From positions 1 through 64,000 of the forward strand of contig NZ_JAVJAN010000020.1 in assembly GCF_031344075.1 (NCBI RefSeq): a stretch of 64,000 bases of DNA. Direction: 5' to 3'. Each line of letters opens with the position of its first letter. The stretch's first letter is position 1. This stretch comes from Clostridium aquiflavi. Lineage in GTDB: Bacteria; Bacillota; Clostridia; Clostridiales; Clostridiaceae. The notes under the pieces are model-generated. The model did not search any database. It was not told the origin of the DNA and saw only the letters and a list, made by a program, of their open reading frames with translations. Below are positions 17,637 to 26,389 of the stretch, piece after piece. The position numbers were made by a program, and so were the translations under genes.

Positions 17637-18356
17637 CTAATTATCTTTATATTTACTACATACTATTGATCTAACTTTATTTGGAAGTTCATCTTGTTCT
17701 TCCTTTGTTAAATCTTTTGTATAAATTGGTGCATGTACTACAAGCTCTACATTTGCAGGCTTTATTCTATTAGTTTGCTCTAATAATTTGTAAGTTCCAT
17801 TAATAGTAAGAGGAACTATAACGCATTTTGATTTTAAAGCTAATTTAAAACTACCAGCTTTAAAGTCACTAATTTCTTTTCCTTTACTTCTAGTACCTTC
17901 TGGAAATATAACCATAGAATAGCCAGTTTTAAGTATGCTAATTCCTTGAACTATTGCTTCAGCAGACTTCCTTAAGTTTTTTCTATCCATGAAAACGCAA
18001 TTTATGTATTTCATCCATGTACTAATAAATGGAACAGTTTCTAATTCTTTTTTTGCGATAAAGCCTTTTGGGACATCAATAGAACTCAGTAATAATGGAA
18101 TATCAAAATTACTTTGATGATTAGATACAAATAATATAGTCTCATCTTTAGGTATATTTTCTAATCCTACCACATTAATTCTTGCACCACAAGCTTTCAT
18201 TACAAATCTTGCCCACTTAGAAGTAACTTTATGAATAAATTCTTTTTTTTCTTCTAAATTCCCCTTATTTTCTAAGGATTTAATTTTAAATTTATTCATA
18301 GATACAAATAATAAACTAAAAATTATGGCTATAGAAAATGTTATTGTTCTTATCAT
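17637..18356 (-). CDS. plsC: 1-acyl-sn-glycerol-3-phosphate acyltransferase
   Basis: This 239-aa membrane-associated acyltransferase has one N-terminal hydrophobic helix (1-20). The four PlsC blocks are present: SNHQSNFDIP (NHX4D catalytic motif), FMDRKNLRKS, VIFPEGTRSKG (FPEGTRS substrate motif) and VIVPLTINGTY. It makes phosphatidic acid from lysophosphatidic acid. The start is supported by an AAGGATGT site. It is separated from the helicase gene by ~150 bp and probably transcribed on its own. Confidence 0.93.
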   Translation of the reverse strand: MIRTITFSIAIIFSLLFVSMNKFKIKSLENKGNLEEKKEFIHKVTSKWARFVMKACGARINVVGLENIPKDETILFVSNHQSNFDIPLLLSSIDVPKGFIAKKELETVPFISTWMKYINCVFMDRKNLRKSAEAIVQGISILKTGYSMVIFPEGTRSKGKEISDFKAGSFKLALKSKCVIVPLTINGTYKLLEQTNRIKPANVELVVHAPIYTKDLTKEEQDELPNKVRSIVCSKYKDN

Positions 18357-18644
18357 GTTTACACATCCTTAATTTTAATTACTACATAAATATAGTATAT
18401 TATAAAAATGCATTATTTAAAAGATAGCAGCAAATACTTAAAGGATAAGCACACAAATTTAATTCTAGCCCTAAAATAATAATTTTAAAACCAATAATAA
18501 GATATATTTAAAATTATTTTAATATAAAATTAAAGGAAAATAATATAAAAAAGGATATAATTATTATAGTAGATAAAATATTGTTAATTATTTAAAAAAA
18601 TTACGATAAATAAAATGAAGATAAATAAAGCAGAGGAGGATCAA

Positions 18645-21017
18645 ATGGATACAGATGCACTAGAGAAAAACAATGATCTTATAGGCCTTAGTGATAAAGA
18701 AGTAACTGAAAGAATTGCTGAAGGAAAAGTTAATTATATTCCGAAAGCTCCATCAAGAACATTATGGCAAATAATTAGAGCTAATTTATTCACTAGTTTT
18801 AATACTATAAATTTAATATTAGCAATAGTAGTTATAATAGCTGGATCACCTAAAAATTCAATATTTGCAGGAGTTATATTAGTTAATACTTTAATTGGTA
18901 TAGCACAAGAACTTAGAGCTAAAAAAACATTAGAAAAATTATCTGTTATAAATGAAGCTTATGCTAATGTTCTAAGAAATGGAGAGGTAAAAAAAATACC
19001 TTTAGAAAAAATTGTTTTAGATGATATATTGTATTTGGATACAGGAGCGCAAATACTAGCAGATTGTGAAGTTATTTCATCAGTAGAACTAGAGGTTGAC
19101 GAATCTATGTTAACTGGAGAATCTGATTCTATTATAAAATATAGTGATGATAAATTATTTTCTGGAAGTTTTGTTGTAGCTGGAGAAGCGTATGCTAAAG
19201 TAACTAATGTTGGAAAAGAAACATATGCATCTAGACTTGCAGAAGAGGCTAAGAAATTTAAATTAATAAATTCAGAATTACAAAATGCTATAAATAAAAT
19301 ATTTAGAGTAATAATATGGATAATAATTCCGTTATCAATTTTACTTACAGTAACTCAACTTATGATAAACAATGTAACATGGCAACAAGCATCAATTGGA
19401 ACTGTAGCTGGAATTATAGGTATGATTCCAGAAGGATTGGTTCTTTTAACAAGTGCTACATTCATAGTTGCAATAGTTAAACTAGCCAAATATGATACAC
19501 TAGTTCAAGAATTATGTTCAACAGAAGTTTTAGCAAGAGTTGATGTATTATGTTTAGATAAAACAGGAACATTAACAGAAGGAAATTTAAAATTAGTTGA
19601 CATAAAAAATATTAGTGATATTAAATCAGGAGAAATAGATACAGTATTAGCAGCACTTACATACAATTTACCTAGTAATAATGCAACTCAAAAAGCCATC
19701 TTAGAAATATATAAAGATTTTAATAATGATTTAAAATGCACAAATAAGATAGTATTTTCCTCTAAAAGAAAGTGGGGCGGTGCTACCTTTGAAAATTTAG
19801 GTACGTGGGTAATAGGAGCACCAGAAATTATATTAAATAAAGAATATAGTAGCATTAAATCATTAGTAGATGAAGAAGCAGCAAAAGGAAGAAGAGTATT
19901 ACTTTTAGCTAAGGTTAAAAACAATAAACTTAATTATAAATTAAGTGGAGAGATTGAAGCTGTAGCTTTAATATTAATAGAAGACATAATCAGAGAACAA
20001 GCACCGGCTGTATTAGATTATTTTAATAAACAAGATGTAGAAGTAAAAATAATATCAGGTGATAATCCACTGACAGTTTCAACTGTTGCTAAAAAAGCAG
20101 GAGTAAATGGATGGGAAAATTCAATAGATGCTAGAAATCTTCCGGAAAATGAAGAAAAATTTAATGAAATGATTAAAAATAACACTGTTTTTGGAAGAGT
20201 AACGCCTCATCAAAAGAAGAGAATAGTTAAATCACTTCAAAATTCAGGTCATACAGTTGCTATGACTGGTGATGGAGTAAATGATGTACTTGCGTTAAAA
20301 GAATCAGATTGTGGAATAGCTATGGCAAATGGATCAGATGCAACTAAAGCAGTGGCACAGTTAGTATTGTTAAAATCAGATTTTTCAGCGTTACCTAAGG
20401 TTGTTGAAGAAGGAAGAAAACAAATAAATAATTTAGAAAGAGTTGCTGAACTATTTTTATCAAAAACAGTATACTCTATAATATTAGCTTTAGTTTTTTC
20501 ATTGTTATTTTTACCATTTCCAGTTTTACCAATACAAATGTCATTAGTGGGAAGTTGTGCAATTGGTATTCCAGCATTTTTCTTGGCGTTACTTCCTAAC
20601 GAAGGTGGAGTAAAGAAAGGGTTTTTACATAGAATTTTAACTGTGAGTATTCCCAATGGTATATTCTTAGCATTGTTTACAACATTAACATTTATAAGTT
20701 CATTTTATATAGGAGCTTCCATAGAGTACAGTAGAACTTTAGCATTACTTATGTTTTCAGGTGTTAGTATGATTATTTTACTTAAAGTATCAAGACCTTT
20801 AACAACATTTAAATTTTGTTTAGTAGTTTTGATGTTTGGAATAGTTATACTTGCGTTTATTACTCCAATAGGAAGAATTATTTTCACATTAGAAAAATTA
20901 AAATTAAGACATTGGATAATATCTTTAGTAGTAATAATATTATCAGCTCCATTAATTACTAAAATAGTAGACTTAGTAAGGAAGAAAGTTAATAAGGTAT
21001 TTAAATTCGAATATTAG
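18645..21017 (+). CDS. cation-transporting P-type ATPase (PEGL type)
   Basis: This P-type ATPase is ~790 aa. The ATG at 18645 is preferred over the one at 18615 because a perfect AGAGGAGG lies 6 bp before it. It has the N-terminal cation-ATPase domain, actuator motif ESMLTGESD (LTGES) and TM4 PEGLVLLTSATF. The phosphorylation site is DKTGTLTEG, with the hinge TGDGVNDVLALKESD following and about ten helices in total. PEGL with no heavy-metal CPC motif points to the P2-like/CtpE group (Ca2+ or Mg2+-type). The ion is not assignable. The next gene starts 21 bp downstream and is probably co-transcribed. Confidence 0.9.
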   Translation: MDTDALEKNNDLIGLSDKEVTERIAEGKVNYIPKAPSRTLWQIIRANLFTSFNTINLILAIVVIIAGSPKNSIFAGVILVNTLIGIAQELRAKKTLEKLSVINEAYANVLRNGEVKKIPLEKIVLDDILYLDTGAQILADCEVISSVELEVDESMLTGESDSIIKYSDDKLFSGSFVVAGEAYAKVTNVGKETYASRLAEEAKKFKLINSELQNAINKIFRVIIWIIIPLSILLTVTQLMINNVTWQQASIGTVAGIIGMIPEGLVLLTSATFIVAIVKLAKYDTLVQELCSTEVLARVDVLCLDKTGTLTEGNLKLVDIKNISDIKSGEIDTVLAALTYNLPSNNATQKAILEIYKDFNNDLKCTNKIVFSSKRKWGGATFENLGTWVIGAPEIILNKEYSSIKSLVDEEAAKGRRVLLLAKVKNNKLNYKLSGEIEAVALILIEDIIREQAPAVLDYFNKQDVEVKIISGDNPLTVSTVAKKAGVNGWENSIDARNLPENEEKFNEMIKNNTVFGRVTPHQKKRIVKSLQNSGHTVAMTGDGVNDVLALKESDCGIAMANGSDATKAVAQLVLLKSDFSALPKVVEEGRKQINNLERVAELFLSKTVYSIILALVFSLLFLPFPVLPIQMSLVGSCAIGIPAFFLALLPNEGGVKKGFLHRILTVSIPNGIFLALFTTLTFISSFYIGASIEYSRTLALLMFSGVSMIILLKVSRPLTTFKFCLVVLMFGIVILAFITPIGRIIFTLEKLKLRHWIISLVVIILSAPLITKIVDLVRKKVNKVFKFEY

Positions 21018-21038
21018 TTATTGGGAAGTGAGAGATTA

Positions 21039-21695
21039 ATGTTTAAAAATGATTATATGAAAGAGATGGAAAATAGCTTAGATTTAATAAAAGAAGAAGT
21101 AAATAAAAATTTAATAAATGAGGAAATAACAAAGGCTAAAATTGCAGTAAATAATCAGCTTAGAAATTTAGTAGGATTAGATATTAATGCTATTGATACC
21201 TTATCATTTAATAGTGTTAGGGAAATAATTAGTAAAGATGCTTCTTATAATTTAGGAAAATATATTGCACTGGGAGAATTATTACAATTACAAGGAAAGA
21301 TTTGCTTAAAAGACAACGATGAATCAATGATGTTAAATTATTATTTAAAATCACTACAAGCTTTTTATGAAATATATGATGAAGAAGAGATTAATAGTGA
21401 TAAGTATATTAAAGATATAGAATGTTTAATAAATGATTTAAGAGAATATGATGTTCCATTAGAAAGTGATATGCAAATCTTTAAGTTTTACGAATTAATG
21501 AATAAGTTAGATAAAGCAGAAGATATGTTGTTTTATATTATAGATAAAAGTAATAATGATAAAAATAATATAGAAATGGGATTAGAATTCTATAATAAAT
21601 TAAAACAAAAGCCAGAAGAAGAATTAATTAAAGGAAACTTACCATTAGAAGAAGTAGAAGATAGCTATTTAGAACTTAGTAAAAAACTTAAATAA
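21039..21695 (+). CDS. DUF6483-like hypothetical protein
   Basis: This ~218-aa soluble, highly charged, all-helical protein begins MFKNDYMKEMENSLDLIKEE. This N-terminus resembles clostridial DUF6483 proteins, and the interior looks TPR-like (GELLQLQGKI, YYLKSLQAFYEIYDEEE, LDKAEDMLFYIID). The ATG at 21039 fits better than the upstream TTG at 21021. It probably forms an operon with the P-type ATPase. The function is unknown and the family assignment tentative. Confidence 0.6.
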   Translation: MFKNDYMKEMENSLDLIKEEVNKNLINEEITKAKIAVNNQLRNLVGLDINAIDTLSFNSVREIISKDASYNLGKYIALGELLQLQGKICLKDNDESMMLNYYLKSLQAFYEIYDEEEINSDKYIKDIECLINDLREYDVPLESDMQIFKFYELMNKLDKAEDMLFYIIDKSNNDKNNIEMGLEFYNKLKQKPEEELIKGNLPLEEVEDSYLELSKKLK

Positions 21696-21699
21696 TATG

Positions 21700-22490
21700 T
21701 TGAATATTTTAATATAAAGCTCACTGAGCTAAGGAATTTACTTTAAGAATACTAGAATAAAGCTTAGTCTAATTAATGCGTGTTCCCAATGAAACATTGT
21801 ACTGTGTGAAAGTTCATGTTACCAAATATAAAATTTGGACATTTACTTTTGACAAGCAATTAATTCAAATTTTAAAAGGAAACTCGACTTCGCTGAGTAA
21901 GTTCGAAAATCCAAATGTAAAATTTGGTTTCTCACTTAAGGATTCTAAAAAGTAAATTCCAATGTCAGATTCGCCTTTATATTAAAATACCAACATTAAT
22001 ATAAAGTAATGTTTTTAGTAATTTAACTTGGTTGGAATGCGAAAATGAGTATAGTCCCATTTTAGCTTGCTCCCAATATAAAATTGAGACAAGCAGTAAA
22101 TGTGAGAATATTAAAAGGAAACTCGACTTCGCTGAGTAAGTTCGAAAAGCTAAATATAAAATGCACTGTGTGAAAGTTCGTGTAGCCAAATGTAAAATTT
22201 GGACACTTACTTTTAGATTCTCACTTAAGTATTCTCAAAGTCCAATTACAATGCCAACTTTACATATTGCATATCTCAACATATATTAACAATAGCTTGA
22301 TTAATGTGTTTTTTAAATTAAATTTTGTAATAGGTGAAAGTTTGTTTAGCTAAATATAAAATTTGGGTACTTATTTTTGGTTTCTCATTTAAGGATTCTA
22401 AAAAGTAAATTCCAATGTCAGATTCGCCTTTATATTAAAATACCAACATTAATAAAAGATGATATTTTAAATGAACTTTGTGGAGATGGA
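21700..22490. repeat. cluster of family B dispersed repeats (three or more units)
   Basis: This ~800-bp intergenic block is made of repeated modules. GGAAACTCGACTTCGCTGAG occurs at ~21877 and ~22117. ACTGTGTGAAAGTTC occurs at ~21802 and ~22165. TTCCAATGTCAGATTCGCCT plus TTATATTAAAATACCAACAT occurs at ~21957 and ~22411. TCTCACTTAAG occurs several times. The same modules recur at 14450, 37490 and 43280-43640. There is no convincing gene, and short open frames here are repeat by-products. Confidence 0.75.
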
Positions 22491-22561
22491 TTGTATAAAT
22501 AGCATTACTTGACAATGGATAATAACTATAATAAAATTTAATATATAATTTCATAATTCAA

Positions 22562-22636
22562 GTCCTCATAGTTAAATGGATAGAACAGTCCCCTCCTAAG
22601 GGACAGATGTAGGTTCGATTCCTACTGGGGATACCA
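22562..22636 (+). tRNA. tRNA-Arg (CCT anticodon)
   Basis: A 75-nt cloverleaf with encoded CCA. The acceptor GTCCTCA pairs with TGGGGAT, and the D loop has AAATGGAT. The anticodon stem CCCCT/AAGGG surrounds the loop with anticodon CCT (reads AGG), and the T arm is GTAGG-TTCGATT-CCTAC. An integrase remnant and accessory genes follow, which suggests it has served as an integration site. Confidence 0.95.
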
Positions 22637-22647
22637 TGATTATATAG

Positions 22648-22682
22648 AAAATGCCTTAACCACAATGGTTGAGGCATTTGTT
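22648..22682 (+). terminator. tRNA-Arg terminator
   Basis: The stem AAATGCCTTAACCA / TGGTTGAGGCATTT with a 3-nt loop lies 12 bp after the tRNA. Confidence 0.8.
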
Positions 22683-22736
22683 ATATTCAATATTGTACTA
22701 TAAATTGTACTAAATTTTTTATTCAGCTTTTTGGTA

Positions 22737-22925
22737 CTATATTGTACTAGGACTATATTTAAAAATATTATCTAATAAGCTAGCAGTATTATTTTTCATA
22801 TCTTCCATTATGTGAGTATATGTATTCAATGTAGTCGCTATATCTTTATGACCAAGTCTGTCAGATACAACCTGTATATTTTCACCATTAAATATTAATA
22901 TAGTACTAAATAGATATGTATTAAG
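22737..22925 (-). pseudogene. tyrosine integrase C-terminal remnant
   Basis: The minus strand has 62 uninterrupted codons reading NGENIQVVSDRLGHKDIATT, then NTYTHIMEDM and a stop. This is the box-II end of phage/ICE tyrosine recombinases (GxNIxxVSxRLGHxxIxTTxxxYxH) with the nucleophile Tyr in NTYTH. The upstream LRHT block is degenerate (NTYLFSTILIF, Arg and His lost), and the rest of the gene is missing. Its position just after tRNA-Arg is classical for an integrated element that has decayed. Confidence 0.8.
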
Positions 22926-23178
22926 AAAATTAATTGCATATTAAAAATATTATTGAGTGTTTAATAAATTTTTAATATAAGTAAACAACATTATTAATTT
23001 AGAAGTATTAAGCAATATTATATACTGGAATTTTAATATATAGATGCCTATGAATAAGAAATTAAGTCGAATATGAATAGTGAAATTAATATTTTATATT
23101 GAGTTATATTACATATTTAATAAATTGTGGAAATGGTATACAATTATGTTATTAGGTAAATTAGGGGGATTAATAGTA

Positions 23179-24408
23179 ATGAAAAAGTTAAAATTAATAA
23201 AAGTAATATCCAGTTTATTAATAGCAGCGTCAGTATTGGCATTTGCTCCAATAGGAGCAAGTGCAGCATGGAAACAAGATTCTAATGGATGGTGGTATAC
23301 AGAGGATAATTCATATGCTAAGGGATGGGATGTAATAGATGGAAAGTGGTATTATTTCGAATCATCTGGTTATATGGCTCATGACACAACAATTGATGGA
23401 TATAAATTAGGTTCTGATGGTGCATTGTCAGCCAATAGGATACCAGTATCAACAATTACTCAGTGGACAACATCAACGAATGCAGAGTCAACATCATCAA
23501 TAAATACATCAAAAGATGAAATGGTTGAGGTTACTGTTGAAAATGCTAAGGAACTTGTTAATGCCATAGGTTCCAACAAGAGGATTATATTAAAACCAGG
23601 AGTATATAATTTATCAAATATTAAACAAGTTAATAATATTGATAATTCAGTAATATGGAAAAATGTATATGATGGAAAAGAATTAAACATTCAAAATATT
23701 CATGATTTGACAATTGAGGGAATGGGACCAGGACAGGTAGAAATAAACATAGATTCTCGTTATGCTGAAATAATGAACTTTAATAATGTTAGTAATGTTA
23801 CTATAAAAAACATTATTGCAGGACACACACCAGAACCATATCATTGTAATGCAGGGGTACTTAGCTTCCACAATAGTACTGATATTTCAATAATGAATTC
23901 AGAACTATATGGATGTGGCAGTGTAGGATTAAGTTTAGGCAATGTAAAAGGGCTAAACGCATCAAAATGTATAATAGATCATTGTTCTTTTGAAGCACTA
24001 AGGATTAATGGTTGTGAAGATATCAAATTTACAGAAAATAAAATAATTGATCATGAAGCTTACGGCAATATAATAGATATATCAGGATCAAAGGATATTA
24101 TATTTGAAAAATGTGAATTATCAGGTAATAATAACTTTGAATATGGTTTCATTGGAGTATCAGGTGCAGACTTACCATATCATGAAGGCTCAAATGTCTT
24201 ACTAGATAAATGTATAATAAAAAATAATTCAAGATCATCAGATACAGATTTTAATGTTGGTAAGACATGCTTCTTTAGTTGTGGAAAGAGCAGCAAAATA
24301 ACAGTAAAGGATTCAGAGGTAAGCGGTAATAAGTGTGATTATTTAAAAGATAGCAGTGAAAGTGTGAAATTTGAAAATTGCACTTTTAATAATAATGTTT
24401 GGCGATAG
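23179..24408 (+). CDS. secreted cell-wall-binding-repeat protein with right-handed beta-helix
   Basis: The start is placed at the ATG at 23179, after TTAGGGGGATTAATAGTA; the longer frame has no plausible signal. The product is ~409 aa. It has a signal peptide (cleavage near GASA-AWKQ), then one or two choline-binding-like aromatic repeats (WKQDSNGWWYTEDNS, GWDVIDGKWYYFESSGYM). From ~100 onward comes a right-handed parallel beta-helix of short N/I-rich rungs (TIEGMGPGQVEIN, VTIKNIIAG, SELYGCGSVGLSLG), as in NosD/pectate-lyase-like proteins. Likely a surface-attached carbohydrate-active or adhesive protein. The next gene shares its N-terminal layout. Confidence 0.8.
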   Translation: MKKLKLIKVISSLLIAASVLAFAPIGASAAWKQDSNGWWYTEDNSYAKGWDVIDGKWYYFESSGYMAHDTTIDGYKLGSDGALSANRIPVSTITQWTTSTNAESTSSINTSKDEMVEVTVENAKELVNAIGSNKRIILKPGVYNLSNIKQVNNIDNSVIWKNVYDGKELNIQNIHDLTIEGMGPGQVEINIDSRYAEIMNFNNVSNVTIKNIIAGHTPEPYHCNAGVLSFHNSTDISIMNSELYGCGSVGLSLGNVKGLNASKCIIDHCSFEALRINGCEDIKFTENKIIDHEAYGNIIDISGSKDIIFEKCELSGNNNFEYGFIGVSGADLPYHEGSNVLLDKCIIKNNSRSSDTDFNVGKTCFFSCGKSSKITVKDSEVSGNKCDYLKDSSESVKFENCTFNNNVWR

Positions 24409-24443
24409 TATGATTATAGGAAATATGAAGGAGAAATAATAAG

Positions 24444-25142
24444 ATGAAGAGGTTAATGTTAAGAAAAGTAATAATAAGTTTATTATTAGTGGTATCAGTA
24501 TTGGCGTTAAATCCAATTAGTGCTGATGCAGCTTGGAAGCAAGATAGTAAAGGTTGGAAGTATGGTATAGGTGTATATGAAGAAAGTGGTTGGCAGTTAA
24601 TAGATTGTGATTGGTATTATTTTTATACAGGATATGATAAATATTCTAATGAAAGTATGCGTGGGTATATGGCTCATGATACAATTATAGACGGTTATCG
24701 TATGGGACATGACGGTAAATGGGTTGATAATCCTATATTTGGTGTAAAAGATTTAAATTTTAGAGAGATACTTAAAGCAAAAGTAGGTAGAGAATATGGC
24801 GATTTCTTAAAAGAAGAATTCAAAGGTGTAACTAATTTAACATTTGTAAATGCAAATGTTAGTACGTTAAAAGGAATAGAAAATCTTAAAGATCTTAATG
24901 TAATTGTAATAAGAGATGACGAATTATATGACATAGAGGATATAAGTAAGCTGACTAATCTTAGAGTGTGTTCTATACAATCTGCTAAGCTTACAGATAT
25001 GAATAAGCTTATAGATATTTTAAAGAAGCTTCCTAATTTAAAAACAGTTTCTTTAAAGGGAAATAATTTTACTGCAAAAGAGAAACAATCTTTGGTTAAA
25101 GTATTGCCAAAAAATTGTTATAATATAAATTTCTATTATTAA
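24444..25142 (+). CDS. secreted cell-wall-binding-repeat protein with leucine-rich-repeat-like C-terminus
   Basis: This 232-aa exported protein has a signal peptide (1-28, ...ISADA-AWKQ). An aromatic cell-wall-binding repeat region follows (WKQDSKGWKYG, GWQLIDCDWYYF, GYMAHDTIIDGYRMG). The ~120-residue C-terminus resembles leucine-rich repeats (LTFVNANVSTLKGIENLKDL, LRVCSIQSAKLTDMNKL, LKTVSLKGNNFT). It lies 35 bp after the beta-helix gene, so probably co-transcribed. The shared AHDT-IDGY-x-G block with its neighbour suggests tandem duplication of the N-terminal module. The function is unknown. Confidence 0.75.
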   Translation: MKRLMLRKVIISLLLVVSVLALNPISADAAWKQDSKGWKYGIGVYEESGWQLIDCDWYYFYTGYDKYSNESMRGYMAHDTIIDGYRMGHDGKWVDNPIFGVKDLNFREILKAKVGREYGDFLKEEFKGVTNLTFVNANVSTLKGIENLKDLNVIVIRDDELYDIEDISKLTNLRVCSIQSAKLTDMNKLIDILKKLPNLKTVSLKGNNFTAKEKQSLVKVLPKNCYNINFYY

Positions 25143-25213
25143 CAATAAGGCTAAGCAATTAGTATAATAAAAAATAGATATAAAAGGTTTTAAATTTTAT
25201 TTTAAAACAAATG

Positions 25214-25257
25214 AAAAGAATGCCCCATCTAATCCTAAAAGATAAGCATTCTTTTCC
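25214..25257 (+). terminator. terminator of the surface-protein pair
   Basis: The stem AAAAGAATGC / GCATTCTTTT is followed by T-rich sequence ~70 bp after the stop codon. Confidence 0.75.
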
Positions 25258-25307
25258 TTAACCGTTAAAAATCTAATAGCCCTAAAACTAAAAAACGTTC
25301 TAGGAGA

Positions 25308-25337
25308 GTGCCATGTTACCAGCATGGCACTTTTTTA
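25308..25337 (+). terminator. second terminator-like hairpin
   Basis: The perfect stem GTGCCATG / CATGGCAC with a 7-nt loop is followed by TTTTTTAT. Confidence 0.8.
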
Positions 25338-25379
25338 TATATTTATTATATCACAATTCAAATAAACATAAAATATGAC

Positions 25380-25515
25380 TAAAAAGCTTCATGTAAAGTA
25401 CTTATCTTAATGTATTATTAGACTATACTCATTTTGCCATTGCTAAGTCAAATTACTCGGCTTACTTCAACTTATGTACATACAAATACTATATTAAAGC
25501 ATATAAACACATGTT
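25380..25515. repeat. degenerate family B-like repeat
   Basis: TATACTCATTTTGCCATTGC followed by TAAGTCAAATTACTCGGCTT and TATGTACATAC resembles family B blocks (TATAGTCCCATTTT..., TTCAATTACTCAGTCCACTT, TATGCATAT) in inverted orientation. The rest of the 25143-25717 gap is featureless AT-rich DNA. Confidence 0.45.
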
Positions 25516-25717
25516 ATTGAAATCTTTTTGTTCATTATAGGGGGAATTATGTATTAAATTTTGTGCAGTTTAACGAAATCAAGGAAATATTAAATTTTAT
25601 AATGCATTTTTTAGTAAATTCAATTAAAATATATATATGTAAACTAAATTCATGTTATACAAATTAAGTAATTAGTAAAAACACACAAGTCACAACAAAA
25701 GAAAGGAAGTATATTGC

Positions 25718-26185
25718 ATGGAGATTTTTGCTGAACAATTTATTCCTTCAGACAAATCACATAAAAGTAGCCAAGTCATGAAAAAGATTTCAATAGTATT
25801 ATTTATACTATCTTTATTTATATTTTTTTTATCATTAATGATAGCGGTATCATTGATAGTATTATCTGTATTCTTATTTTTAAGTAGTATGTGTATATAT
25901 GTTGATTATGAGTATGAATTTTTTGATGGAACTTTAACTATAACTAAAATATTTAATATGAGTAAAAGAAAAATTGTTTTAAAAATGGACAAGAGTTCTA
26001 TAAAGAATTTATATGCTTTAGAATCTAAGAAAGATAATAATTCAAAAATAAAAAAGTTCTATACTACTAATATTGAAGGTCTTAAAAAATATAATTTTGA
26101 ATTAAATAATGGTGAAATAGTTCAACTAGCTTTAAATACCGAGATAGAAAAGTTGGTTAATATTTTTCTTAAAAATAATATGTAA
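25718..26185 (+). CDS. DUF6106-like membrane protein
   Basis: This 155-aa protein has two adjacent membrane helices (residues ~22-66). A C-terminal cytoplasmic beta-rich domain follows (YEYEFFDGTLTITKIF, SKRKIVLKMDKSSIKNLY, YNFELNNGEIVQLAL), which has a PH-domain-like look. This layout matches the clostridial DUF6106 family as I recall it. The ATG follows AAAGGAAGTATATTGC. A terminator follows and no operon partner is seen. The function is unknown. Confidence 0.65.
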   Translation: MEIFAEQFIPSDKSHKSSQVMKKISIVLFILSLFIFFLSLMIAVSLIVLSVFLFLSSMCIYVDYEYEFFDGTLTITKIFNMSKRKIVLKMDKSSIKNLYALESKKDNNSKIKKFYTTNIEGLKKYNFELNNGEIVQLALNTEIEKLVNIFLKNNM

Positions 26186-26195
26186 GATCATCTGT

Positions 26196-26234
26196 AAAAA
26201 AAGTTACATCATTTTTAATGGTGTGACTTTTTTA
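26196..26234 (+). terminator. terminator of the DUF6106-like gene
   Basis: The imperfect stem AAAAAAGTTACATCA / TGGTGTGACTTTTTT is followed by a T run. Confidence 0.75.
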
Positions 26235-26389
26235 TTCTTTATAAAATTACATCGCCTTAAAAATTAATGAATATGTTGATTTTTTAAGCATGTGTTTTTT
26301 ATATTAATCCAATATATTACTTTTAATAATATTATGATATAATGTTGAGTAAAATATAATTATTAAATCAATTAGGAGAGTGATTTTTT

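Noticed and set aside
21977..22189. Minus-strand 70-codon open frame in the repeat array
   Set aside because: It is composed of repeated non-coding modules that also occur at several other intergenic sites.
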